From Pseudotamlana agarivorans (GTDB lineage Bacteria > Bacteroidota > Bacteroidia > Flavobacteriales > Flavobacteriaceae): a stretch of 42,350 nucleotides of DNA. Where the stretch lies: NCBI RefSeq assembly GCF_001642835.1, contig NZ_LXEI01000023.1, positions 1 through 42,350 of the forward strand, given 5' to 3'. The notes beneath the pieces are model-generated. The model saw nothing but the letters and a program-made list of their open reading frames with translations, had not been told where the DNA came from and did no database searches. The translations under genes and the position numbers were made by a program. How positions within the stretch are numbered: the first letter of the stretch is position 1; every line of letters begins with the position of its first letter. Of this stretch, positions 23,589-32,046 are shown piece by piece.

Positions 23589-23773
23589 AATGCTAATGCT
23601 CATGCACAAGCACATTGGTTGTTAGGAAAAAAAACAGCCACTATCTGCTTCAAAAATTGAACAATACTATGGAAACCGTATAAGAAGTAGAATGCGAAAA
23701 CTATTTAATTTAATCCTATAAATTAATGTATTTTTTCTATCAATAAGTACACATCACCTTTTTTTAATAAATT
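23589..23773. other. Boundary spacer between the gene array and the defence module
   Basis: No intact gene. A short + strand segment near 23660-23720 reads KIEQYYGNRIRSRMRKLFNLIL-stop with no start codon and may be a fragment of a lost gene. ATGCTCATGCACAAGCAC near 23597 is partly palindromic. Nothing else is recognisable before the terminator. Confidence 0.3.
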
Positions 23774-23809
23774 AAAATTTGGCAAAACTGAAAAATTTTG
23801 CCAAATTTT
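23774..23809 (+). terminator. Strong bidirectional terminator-like hairpin
   Basis: A perfect 14-base stem (AAAATTTGGCAAAA with TTTTGCCAAATTTT) and 8-base loop. The stem carries the T-run on both strands, so it can act in both directions. It marks the left border of the AbiE-STAND operon. Confidence 0.8.
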
Positions 23810-23856
23810 AACCATCATAACTTTTAAGTGTTAGGACTTTATTTAAATAATTAACA

Positions 23857-23914
23857 TATATTTGTTCATATTAAACAAGTGTTCATGAATAATGAACGTT
23901 TAAAAATAATGAAC
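23857..23914 (+). promoter_or_regulatory. Promoter and symmetric four-box operator of the AbiE-STAND operon
   Basis: TATATTTG (23857-23864) is the -7 element. Downstream lie four hexamers: GTTCAT (23864-23869), GTTCAT (23881-23886), ATGAAC (23892-23897) and ATGAAC (23909-23914). Inner and outer pairs are both centred at 23889, so they form two nested perfect inverted repeats. The operator covers the expected start of transcription. AbiEi antitoxins are known to repress abiE by binding inverted repeats, so autorepression is strongly suggested. Confidence 0.72.
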
Positions 23915-23930
23915 ATAGAAGAAAAATACA

Positions 23931-24938
23931 ATGAAAGAAATAGAGATACTAAATAAAGCAATTCATAATTTAGAAAAGGATATTCCAATAACATGGAATT
24001 GGGAGCCTGTGAATGATAATAATGACATAGGCGTTGATGGAAAATTAAACCTCACAATTAACAATCAAAAAATCACAATGCTGGTTGAAGTTAAAAAAGA
24101 TGTTAAAAACCATCAATTGTTTAATATCATAGATTATAATAATAGATTCAAAAACTTCTTATTAGTAGCAGAAAAACTATATCCAAAAGTAAAGAAAGAA
24201 CTTCGAGAAAATCAAGTAAATTATTTAGAAGAAAATGGAAATGTGTACATCAATAAAGACGGTTTTTTTATTTTTATAGATACCCATAAAACAACAAAAA
24301 CTCAAAAAGAAAAAGGAAATAGAGCATTTACCAAAACAGGACTAAAAGTAATATTTCATTTCTTATTAGATCCTCAATTAATCAACCAAACACAACGAGA
24401 GATAGCAGAAATAACCAATGTAGCATTAGGTAATATTCCTTTAATCATAAATGGGTTATTGGAAACCAACCTCATATTAAAATTAAACAAAAATGAATAT
24501 ATAATAAATGATAATGAAGAGCTGTTGCATAAGTGGATGACAGATTTTGAGCAAACGTTAAAACCTACGCTTTTTAAACAACGTTTTAGATTTCAAAACA
24601 AGAACCAAGATTGGAGAACGTTACAATTCAAAACCGATAAAACAGTTTGGGGTGGCGAACCAGCTGGAGATATCATAACTGATCATCTAAGACCAGAAAA
24701 ATTCACGATTTACACAAAAGAAACTACAAAAGATTTGATGTTGCAATACAAATTATTACCTGACGATAATGGAGATATCTGGGCCTATGATATGTTTTGG
24801 GCAGCAAATTTTAATAAAAATAATAACAACACAGCACCAAAACAATTGGTTTATATAGATTTAATGAATACTGATGATAAAAGGTGTAAAGAAACTGCAA
24901 AACTAATTTTTGATGAACACATCCAACCAAACATATAA
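23931..24938 (+). CDS. AbiEi-type antitoxin/repressor (long Bacteroidota form)
   Basis: A 335-residue type IV antitoxin-like protein. Residues 1-120 look like a restriction-endonuclease-like module: Asp36 (VDGKLN) and Glu53-x-Lys55 (LVEVKKD) fit a PD-(D/E)xK pattern. A winged helix follows at about 136-186 (QREIAEITNVALGNIPLIINGLLE), then the AbiEi C-terminal domain, which neutralises the toxin in studied AbiE systems. It overlaps the toxin gene by 26 bases. Start ATG 23931 follows the operator by 16 bases. Confidence 0.85.
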   Translation: MKEIEILNKAIHNLEKDIPITWNWEPVNDNNDIGVDGKLNLTINNQKITMLVEVKKDVKNHQLFNIIDYNNRFKNFLLVAEKLYPKVKKELRENQVNYLEENGNVYINKDGFFIFIDTHKTTKTQKEKGNRAFTKTGLKVIFHFLLDPQLINQTQREIAEITNVALGNIPLIINGLLETNLILKLNKNEYIINDNEELLHKWMTDFEQTLKPTLFKQRFRFQNKNQDWRTLQFKTDKTVWGGEPAGDIITDHLRPEKFTIYTKETTKDLMLQYKLLPDDNGDIWAYDMFWAANFNKNNNNTAPKQLVYIDLMNTDDKRCKETAKLIFDEHIQPNI

Positions 24939-25752
24939 AGAACTCGCTATTCCCTACTTTAAAGAAGTTTTTGATTGTATTGATGAGGTTATGATAAAAC
25001 TAAAAGTGCCTTATTATCTCATTGGAGCAAGTGCCATAGCCTTAGAATTATTAAAAGACGGAATTAAACCTAGCAGAGGTACAAAAGATATTGACTTTGC
25101 AATTATGATTTCTTCTATTCAGGAATTTGAAACCATAGTTGAAGAGCTTGGCAATTACGGATTTAATAAAGTAGAGGCTCCATGGACAATGTATCACGAT
25201 AAATTTAATATTGTTATAGATCTATTACCATTTGGCGAAATTGAAGAAAAATTCACAGTAAACTTCAATGAGCGCTATACCGACTTACATGTTTTAGGTT
25301 TTAGCGAAGTATTGCAACTTCCGGAAACTGTTCAAATTGAAGAAAAATCAATACAAATTCCTTCCTTACCAGGTATGGTCATTTTAAAGCTAATCGCTTG
25401 GAGCGATAGGCCTGAAGAACGCGATAGTGATTTGTATGATATTTTAAGAATTATAGAACACTATTTCAATTTGAATTTTAATGAAATAGTAGAGCATCAT
25501 AACGATACTTTTCCAGAAGAAGGAGATTTAGACCAACTCAAAATTGCAGCAAGGGTATTAGGTAGAAAAGCAAGTACGTTTTTAAATGTTTCTGAAGCAA
25601 TCAATGAAAGAATTCTAACAACAATAAATACCAATGTTGCTAATGTTGAAAATTCAGCAATAGCTAAACAATGGATTCGAAATAAAGATTGGGATTTAGA
25701 ATATGCTGTTCAAATTTTGGAAGAGTTAAAACTTGGTTTAATAGAAAAATAG
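24913..25752 (+). CDS. AbiEii-type nucleotidyltransferase toxin
   Basis: A 279-residue nucleotidyltransferase of the AbiEii/AbiGii family. The glycine-serine motif (LIGASAIALEL, Gly38 and Ser40), the metal-binding Asp59-x-Asp61 (TKDIDFA) and the third Asp103 (VIDLLP) are present, so the catalytic site looks intact. A conserved ILKLIAWSDRPEERDSDLYD segment follows. Family toxins cause reversible growth arrest; related MenT enzymes modify tRNA. ATG 24913 is preferred over TTG 24910. It ends 5 bases before the STAND gene. Confidence 0.88.
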   Translation: MNTSNQTYKELAIPYFKEVFDCIDEVMIKLKVPYYLIGASAIALELLKDGIKPSRGTKDIDFAIMISSIQEFETIVEELGNYGFNKVEAPWTMYHDKFNIVIDLLPFGEIEEKFTVNFNERYTDLHVLGFSEVLQLPETVQIEEKSIQIPSLPGMVILKLIAWSDRPEERDSDLYDILRIIEHYFNLNFNEIVEHHNDTFPEEGDLDQLKIAARVLGRKASTFLNVSEAINERILTTINTNVANVENSAIAKQWIRNKDWDLEYAVQILEELKLGLIEK

Positions 25753-25757
25753 AATAA

Positions 25758-28700
25758 ATGGCAGGAGAGGCAAGTGTATTTCAAACAGGTGGTGGTGGTT
25801 TTCATTATGAAAATTATGTGCAAGCATCATTTTTGTTACAGATGATTATTAATGGTGTAGTGCCATCATTTCCTAATGGAAAAATTATAGAAATTGGATT
25901 TCAAAATAAGAATAAAGGATATCAAACAGATGATTTATTCTTTAAAGTTGAAGAAGATAATATTACGAAAAGAATAATTTCTCAAATAAAATATAATATT
26001 CCAATTTCATCAAAGAATGAAATTTTTTTGGAAGTAATTAAGGCTTTTTGGGAGGATTTTAATAATGTTAACCATTTCGATAGACAAAGAGATAAAATGT
26101 TCCTTATTAAATCGAGTCTAACTAATAACGATAAAAATCATATAGTTTATTTATGTCAAATAGCTTCTAAACAAAGTACTTCACAAGATTTTTTTTCTGA
26201 AATTAATAGAACGAAAATAAAAAAAGAAGCACTTGATATATTTGAAGAAAGTCTAACTTTAGCAAAAGGAGAAGTTATTACCGAAAAAGAGCTGTTTCAG
26301 TTCTTAAAATGCTTTCATTTGCTGGCTTATGATTTTACTGCTGAAGCAAGCACAGATGAAACATATACACTTAATCTTATTCACTTATCAAAATCTAAAG
26401 ATGTAAGAACTACTTCTAAAGAGATTTGGAGTATACTTCTTAATGAAGTTGCTACACATAATCGAAATGGAGGGGGTATTTCTAAAGAAAATTTAAGTAG
26501 TTTTCAACCATATAAATATTTTGACTTATCTATAACTAATGATGCGTACTCTTCTCTCAAGAAAATACATCAAGATGGTGAATTACTATTAAAACCATTC
26601 AAAAATTCTATAAAAGGTTATCATATAGATAGAGCAACTGTTAAAAAGTCAATAATAAAGTCTATAAATCAATCTGATATTTCTATAATAACAGGTTACC
26701 CAGGTGTTGGTAAATCTTCCCTATTAAAAGATCTTTTAAGTGTTGAATTATCAGATACAGTTCCTATAATTTTTAAAGCTGATCAGCTAAATAAGAATTC
26801 ATTAGCTCAAGTGTTCAGTGAAGTCGGGATAAATCACAATTTATTCGATTTGTTTAGTTTAATATCAGTGCTTTCAAATAAAATTATTGTAATTGATAGT
26901 GCTGAAAAATTATTGGAAGCTCAACCTGATTCTGCGTTTAAACAATTATTAACAATTATTTCAGAAAATAAGGAAATTAAACTTTTAATGACTTGTAGGT
27001 CTTATGCTGTTAATGTAATTAAACAAAAATTTGGTATCGATTCCGAAAAAATAAATGTGGTAGATATACCGCTTTTAAATGATGATGAAATTGAGTTAAT
27101 AAAAAAAGAATTTCCTCAATTAACCAACTTTCTTTCTAATAGTAAAATAAATGAAGTTTTAAGAAGCCCTAAGTATCTTGATTTTACAGTATCAGCGGTA
27201 AAAGTAGAAAATGAAAATATCTCGGAAGACATGAGTTATTCAGAATTTAAGGAGATATTATGGAATGAAGTTATAGAGAATTCAACGGTAACAAAGAATG
27301 GCCTTCCTAGAAAAAGAGGTACTACTTTCATGCATATTGCAGTAGGTAGAGCTATTAATATGAGATTGTTTTTTGAACCCCAAGATGATAAAATAGATTA
27401 TGAAGCGGTAGAGCTTTTGGAAAGTGATAATATAATAGTTAGAAATAATAATAAATATCAATTTTCTCCCTCTCATGATATTTTGGAGGATTGGGCATTA
27501 ATAAGATATATTTATTCAATTGCAAATAAACTCTCTAATAAAGCAGATTTATTTAATAAACTAGGTAACCAACCAGCTTTACGAAGAGCTTTTAGATTAT
27601 GGATTGAAGAATTACTTGCTAATGATATTGATACAGTTGCAACTTTAATTTCTTTGACCGTTGAAGATGAGTCAATACCTACATATTGGACAGATGAAAT
27701 ACTTACAGCTGTTTTTAGGTCAGATGATTGCAGTTCTTTTTTCAAATATTTCTCTTCAACATTATTGGAAAACAATTGTATGTTTTTGAATAGATGTATT
27801 CTGCTTATAAGAACTACTTGTAGGGAATATAGTTTTAACAAGGCAAACTCTAAAGACATTTTATTTCCTGTAGGTTCTTGTTGGGAAGAAATGGTATGTT
27901 TTTTATCTTCAAATATTTTAGAAATAGAAAGTATAAGGAAGTCTATTTCAAATTTTTTACTGGACTGGGAATATAAATTTCTTTTCCAATTTGAGCTTTG
28001 TTCTATTAAAGAGATAGAAGCAGCAAATATATTGGTTTTTCATTATATAAAAGAAATGTACGATGGAAGTGACCATTGGGGCTATTCATCAAAAAATGTC
28101 AATCAAAAGACAGGCTTTGTATACATGTTATTTGGTTTTGCGTCTTATTGTAAAGATGAATTAAAGAAATTTATTGAAGAATGTAGTTCAAATACAGATG
28201 AGTATGGAAGATTAAAAGGTTTTAGTGAATTGGTAATTAAAAAGGCTATAGGTGGTGTTAGAAATGGCTTACTAATTAAAGAGTTACCGGATACATTAAT
28301 ACACATAGCGAACAAACATTGGAAACGTATACCACCTGAAAGTCTACCTAAAAGAGAAGGCCCTTTTGGATTTTCTTTTCCGGAACGTAAAGAAAGAGAA
28401 GATGCCTGGGGTATAACAAAAACCAGATTTGATTTTTTTCCGTCTGGTATTTATAAAACATTTGTTTATAATTTACTGAAACATCATCCTTTAAAGGCTG
28501 TAGTTTTTATTTGTGAGTTCACTAATTATATAACATCATCTTATAAAGAATCTGATTTTAGTGTAAAAGAGGAACTCAAGGAAATTAAAATGATGTTAAA
28601 TGACGGTTATGTAAAGACGCTCTATGGAAATGAATATTTATGGAACGCATATAGAAGTACAACTGTAACTCATAACTTGCTTGAATCTGTTTTAATTAGC

Positions 28701-30803
28701 CTTGAAAAATATTTATTAGAAATTGCTCGATTTGAAGTTCCTGACAACAAATTATTAAAAACAATAACTAATTATTTATTAGAAAATTCCAATTCAGCTA
28801 CAATAATTAGTGTTTTAACCAGTGTATTTATAGCTTATTCAAAAGCATTTGGGGATACCATTTTACCAATTTTAAGAGTTAGAGAGTTTTATGAATGGGA
28901 TACACATAGAGCAACAAGAGAACATTCCGCTACAGCAATTTACGACGAAAGAATTTCTTATGCCCAAAAAGAGAAAGGAGAATTCAATAGACTTCCCCAC
29001 AGAACAAAATATCAACGTGGACTTCGAGAATTTCTACTTCATTATCAAATAAATAGTGGTTTGCTCAATATAGAATTACAAACAATCTTTGATGGTTTTT
29101 ACGAAAATTGTGAGGAAGATATTTTTTGGGAAAAAGCCATTATCGAAATGGATATAAGAAAATACAAAGCATCAATTGTAGATGAAGAAAAAGGGGTTTT
29201 TCAGTTAGAGGTAAATTACACTGAACCTGTTTATAATGTAGTTGAGACTTTTACTAAAGAAAATGTAAATGATAATCTTTCAATGCATTATTCCCATTCG
29301 TTACGACAGGTAAAGGAAAAGAAATCTGAAATGTCATTTGATGAATGGGAGATTATTTTCGAACACTTTTCTTCAGATGAAACTGAGAATTCAATATGGG
29401 ATTCACCTGTAACATTATCTGTTTTGGGCCTAAATTTATTTTATGAAAAATTAAGTAAAGTTCAAAAAGAGTATTGTATTGAAACTATTATTGATGCACT
29501 GGAGCAAATAATAAAAGAAACTAATGATAGAGGTAGTTTTAGCCGTTTGTATGGGTATAATATATTGGAAAAACAATTAACTATTGAATCTATTCATTTA
29601 CTATATAAATTCAGTGAAGGTATTGTTGATGAGAAAGATTTGGATCTACTTGTTACATGTTTACTAATTAGTAATTTGGCAGACCACGAAATAAGAAATT
29701 TTCAAAAATATTTCAGAAAAATTTTCAGTAAAGAATTCCCAGAAAAGGCTCAAAAACTAATTATTATTCAAATAAACTATGCGAAATTCTATAGTGAAAA
29801 TAGGGTGAATCATTATCGTAGCCAACAAGAAACAGAGGATTACAAAGAAAAGGAATTTGAATTTATTAAAAGCATATTAATCGAAAGTGATTTACCTGAA
29901 ACTTCTTATTTGTCTTTTGAATCGTATGAATCACATTTTTTAAACAATTCTTTACTTCTAATAACTTCAAGTGTGAATATTGAGTTCTTTCAAAATTACA
30001 TTTTGAAAATGTGTGAATTAATTTTAGAAGACTTAAAGTTAGAAGATGATTTGTCTTATTCTCGTTCAATAAAGTCTCGAAAAACAAATTATACAATTCT
30101 TGTTGACTTACGTTTTTATTTTAACGAGGTTCTTTTGTTTAATGATGTAAATTTTAGCAAATCGTTAATAGATAAATTATGCAATCCCATTCTAAATAAC
30201 GAGTTAAAGAATATGCATAATTTAAAAGATTTGTATGAGCTTATAACAGGTGTTTTTAATACAACTGTCACAAGGTTAGATGATTTAATTAATGAAGATA
30301 ATGATGTAGAAAGGTATAGAAATCATTTTTGGGAATTATGGAAATACCTTTTCAATAAGGTTAAGGCATCAAGCAATTGTTTTTTTGTAAAAGAACTTTT
30401 GTTAGATGTTAATGAAAGGTCTTGGTCAATAAAATCAGATAATTGGAAAGGTTTTGTCAATTATAGAATTCAGTACAACGAATTTGTAGGGTATTTTAAA
30501 GTAAAATCATTATCACATATAATTTCAGTTTTTTCCACTTTTGGAGAAAAAGTTTTTCTCCCATCGGGAATTAATTTAATAGTGAAAAATTTAAAGGAAG
30601 ATGATAGTGGTTATAAGAGTTTAGACTCTACAAATGCGGTTAAATTAATTCAAGTACTTCTTAATAATCATATTCAAGAAATTAAAGAAAGTCAAAGTTT
30701 AATAGAGGATTTTATTTACATCTTAAATAAAATGATTGATTTAGGGTATTGTGAAGCTTATTTAATTAGAGAATGTGTGATTACCTACAAAAAATCAACA
30801 TAA
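25758..30803 (+). CDS. Giant STAND/NACHT-like ATPase with Cap4-like nuclease N-terminus (Avs-like)
   Basis: A 1681-residue protein. The N-terminus, residues 1-~230, has GGGGFHYENYVQASFLLQM, then Asp58-Asp59 and Gln76-Ile-Lys78, the pattern of Cap4/DUF4297-type dsDNA nucleases. A STAND ATPase follows: Walker A GYPGVGKS (313-320), Walker B ending at Asp380 (IIVIDSAEKL), sensor Arg414 (MTCRSY), and a winged-helix end with SHDILEDWALIRYI near 572-585. The remaining ~1100 residues are helical, without membrane segments, as in sensor arms of antiviral STAND (Avs) proteins. It starts 5 bases after AbiEii. Confidence 0.85.
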   Translation: MAGEASVFQTGGGGFHYENYVQASFLLQMIINGVVPSFPNGKIIEIGFQNKNKGYQTDDLFFKVEEDNITKRIISQIKYNIPISSKNEIFLEVIKAFWEDFNNVNHFDRQRDKMFLIKSSLTNNDKNHIVYLCQIASKQSTSQDFFSEINRTKIKKEALDIFEESLTLAKGEVITEKELFQFLKCFHLLAYDFTAEASTDETYTLNLIHLSKSKDVRTTSKEIWSILLNEVATHNRNGGGISKENLSSFQPYKYFDLSITNDAYSSLKKIHQDGELLLKPFKNSIKGYHIDRATVKKSIIKSINQSDISIITGYPGVGKSSLLKDLLSVELSDTVPIIFKADQLNKNSLAQVFSEVGINHNLFDLFSLISVLSNKIIVIDSAEKLLEAQPDSAFKQLLTIISENKEIKLLMTCRSYAVNVIKQKFGIDSEKINVVDIPLLNDDEIELIKKEFPQLTNFLSNSKINEVLRSPKYLDFTVSAVKVENENISEDMSYSEFKEILWNEVIENSTVTKNGLPRKRGTTFMHIAVGRAINMRLFFEPQDDKIDYEAVELLESDNIIVRNNNKYQFSPSHDILEDWALIRYIYSIANKLSNKADLFNKLGNQPALRRAFRLWIEELLANDIDTVATLISLTVEDESIPTYWTDEILTAVFRSDDCSSFFKYFSSTLLENNCMFLNRCILLIRTTCREYSFNKANSKDILFPVGSCWEEMVCFLSSNILEIESIRKSISNFLLDWEYKFLFQFELCSIKEIEAANILVFHYIKEMYDGSDHWGYSSKNVNQKTGFVYMLFGFASYCKDELKKFIEECSSNTDEYGRLKGFSELVIKKAIGGVRNGLLIKELPDTLIHIANKHWKRIPPESLPKREGPFGFSFPERKEREDAWGITKTRFDFFPSGIYKTFVYNLLKHHPLKAVVFICEFTNYITSSYKESDFSVKEELKEIKMMLNDGYVKTLYGNEYLWNAYRSTTVTHNLLESVLISLEKYLLEIARFEVPDNKLLKTITNYLLENSNSATIISVLTSVFIAYSKAFGDTILPILRVREFYEWDTHRATREHSATAIYDERISYAQKEKGEFNRLPHRTKYQRGLREFLLHYQINSGLLNIELQTIFDGFYENCEEDIFWEKAIIEMDIRKYKASIVDEEKGVFQLEVNYTEPVYNVVETFTKENVNDNLSMHYSHSLRQVKEKKSEMSFDEWEIIFEHFSSDETENSIWDSPVTLSVLGLNLFYEKLSKVQKEYCIETIIDALEQIIKETNDRGSFSRLYGYNILEKQLTIESIHLLYKFSEGIVDEKDLDLLVTCLLISNLADHEIRNFQKYFRKIFSKEFPEKAQKLIIIQINYAKFYSENRVNHYRSQQETEDYKEKEFEFIKSILIESDLPETSYLSFESYESHFLNNSLLLITSSVNIEFFQNYILKMCELILEDLKLEDDLSYSRSIKSRKTNYTILVDLRFYFNEVLLFNDVNFSKSLIDKLCNPILNNELKNMHNLKDLYELITGVFNTTVTRLDDLINEDNDVERYRNHFWELWKYLFNKVKASSNCFFVKELLLDVNERSWSIKSDNWKGFVNYRIQYNEFVGYFKVKSLSHIISVFSTFGEKVFLPSGINLIVKNLKEDDSGYKSLDSTNAVKLIQVLLNNHIQEIKESQSLIEDFIYILNKMIDLGYCEAYLIRECVITYKKST

Positions 30804-30810
30804 TTGCCCC

Positions 30811-30830
30811 ACAGGCTAAAACCTGTTTTT
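30811..30830 (+). terminator. Intrinsic terminator of the AbiE-STAND operon
   Basis: ACAGG-CTAAAA-CCTGT followed by TTTTT, starting 8 bases after the STAND stop. The stem is short (5 bp) but perfect. It closes the putative three-gene operon. Confidence 0.65.
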
Positions 30831-31055
30831 ATCGCTCTGCCCTAGCTTGATCTTGCCGATATCTCAAAAACCGTAGCTTGTATTGAGGTAGTTGAAATAT
30901 CTTTTGGTTTGTTCCCCGTGCCACACGTCTATAGCGTTTAAATTGCCATACTGTAGCACATTACAGCTTGTTTCATTAGTGCCTCATTGCACAACTTTAA
31001 AGAGCTGCCCCATGCAAAAAGCTAATAAATTAAACGCTATCCCAAAGCTAAATTA
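30816..31055 (-). pseudogene. Possible decayed minus-strand coding segment
   Basis: In one minus-strand frame, ATG 31013 leads through GQLFKVVQ-stop-GTNETSCNVLQYGN, then NAIDVWHGEQTKRYFNYLN, another stop (30866-30864), and on to TAG 30818-30816. It is less AT-rich and more protein-like than the surrounding spacer, but no family was recognised. It could be a mobile-element remnant or chance. The inverted pair ATAGCGTTTAA (30931-30941) and TTAAACGCTAT (31030-31040) lies inside it. Confidence 0.25.
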
Positions 31056-31124
31056 TATAACGGGTACTTACTAGTGTAGTTTATTTTTTGACATATTTTA
31101 TCTTTAGGCATAAGACAAAGGAAA

Positions 31125-31379
31125 TTATTCCTTAGTGAAGTGTTCGGAGTCAAAAAACTCTTTTAAGGTAATATTTATCATTTTACAGAAACGATTTATT
31201 GTATGAATCGAGACTCCCCTTTCGTCAGTAGTACTTTCCCATCGACTAACTATTTGTCTATCGATATCATGGCTTTCTGAAAATTATTTTTGATTAGGGT
31301 TGACTTTTACCCTAAGATCCTTAATTCTTTGGGCTACTTTATCATTAAATGCAATTTCTTCTGGTCGTAATTTAGCCAT
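31125..31379 (-). pseudogene. XRE-family HTH regulator inactivated by a nonsense codon
   Basis: From ATG 31379 the frame runs 84 codons to TAA 31127-31125, with one in-frame TAA at 31286-31284 (codon 32). It reads FNDKVAQRIKDLRVKVNPNQK-stop (parts), then FSESHDIDRQIVSRWEST, and ends ITLKEFFDSEHFTKE. The second half matches the XRE helix-turn-helix type common in Bacteroidota (IDRQxxSRWES, TINRFC, LKEFFDS). A GAA-to-TAA change would explain the stop. Otherwise the gene is intact, so inactivation is recent or the stop is read through. Confidence 0.8.
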
Positions 31380-31482
31380 ATTGCAATTTTGATATTCTTC
31401 GAGTAAATGATATAATCCATTTGATTGACAAAATGAAAATTCAAATAAAATACAGTACTATAGTAAATACTAGTTGTAAATT

Positions 31483-31710
31483 TTAAATTGGTTTTTCTGG
31501 CCAAAAATCTTTAGGGGAACAATCAAATATTTTGGCAATCTCGTTAAGATGATTTATGTTATATTTTGCTCTTCTTTTTACAGATTCTACATGAGAAACA
31601 AAACTACTGCTCATACCTAAGCACTGGGATAAGGTAACTTGTGAAATCTTTTTTTTCATCCTCATATCTTTGACTTTAAGAATAATATGTGTTTCAATTT
31701 CAGTTCCCAA
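31483..31710 (-). CDS. Small XRE-family HTH protein
   Basis: A 75-residue protein that is almost only an HTH_XRE domain: MRMKKKISQVTLSQCLGMSSSFVSHVES over about residues 16-43, and NINHLNEIAKIFDCSPKDFWP near 51-71. The frame-consistent start is TTG 31710; ATG 31665 would remove helix 1 of the HTH. It may regulate itself or a lost mobile element, since no partner toxin gene is adjacent. Confidence 0.75.
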   Translation of the reverse strand: MGTEIETHIILKVKDMRMKKKISQVTLSQCLGMSSSFVSHVESVKRRAKYNINHLNEIAKIFDCSPKDFWPEKPI

Positions 31711-31859
31711 AAAGTTGTTTTTAATTTACCAAATTGGAATTATTATTTTATTTGTACAACGGTACTAGTACAGGTGGATAATGTTTATTATATTAGCTTA
31801 GAATTAATATATTTGCGATACTTCGAATAAAAAATATTGAAGCATTCGCTTTGAATCTC
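31711..31859. other. Spacer upstream of the XRE gene
   Basis: No gene. GGTACTAGTAC at 31761-31771 is palindromic around TACTAGTA; TACTAGT also occurs at 31069-31075 and 31468-31474, flanking both XRE genes. These could be XRE binding sites. Confidence 0.3.
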
Positions 31860-31965
31860 GCCATTGAAAACTGGTAATTTTTGCAACGAGATGATAAGTA
31901 AGATGCTCACGTCTACGGGCGTGGGCTCACTTATTGTTGCAACGGTATACCAGTACCTCAATGGC
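31860..31965. repeat. Long imperfect inverted repeat (about 106-base hairpin)
   Basis: Successive paired blocks are GCCATTGA (31860) with TCAATGGC (31958), ACTGGTA (31870) with TACCAGT (31948), TTGCAAC (31881) with GTTGCAA (31936), ATAAGT (31894) with ACTTAT (31929), and CACG (31908) with CGTG (31920). Small asymmetric internal loops separate them. No ORF is present. It could be a structured RNA, a recombination site or a miniature element; it is not a simple terminator because no T-run follows. Confidence 0.7.
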
Positions 31966-32046
31966 AATAAGCTGAGTTCTGCGCCCTTTTAGTTATTGTA
32001 ATGTGAATTCAGGGAAGCTTTAAGCAGTAATACTTGGCGCTAATAG

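Noticed and set aside
23657-23725. Short + strand reading KIEQYYGNRIRS before the defence operon as a NUDIX gene remnant
   Set aside because: Only about 22 residues are open, there is no start codon, and the resemblance to NUDIX N-termini is too short to support.
30892-31074. A 60-codon + strand ORF after the STAND gene
   Set aside because: It has a low-complexity, Cys/Ser/Leu-rich product without family motifs and no promoter; the minus strand of the same DNA looks more protein-like.
31483-31710. XRE gene as the antitoxin of a HigBA- or HipBA-type pair
   Set aside because: No toxin-like ORF is adjacent on either strand.
31880-31965. The 31860 hairpin as a CRISPR repeat or simple terminator
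   Set aside because: It is a single copy without spacers, and no T-run follows either arm.
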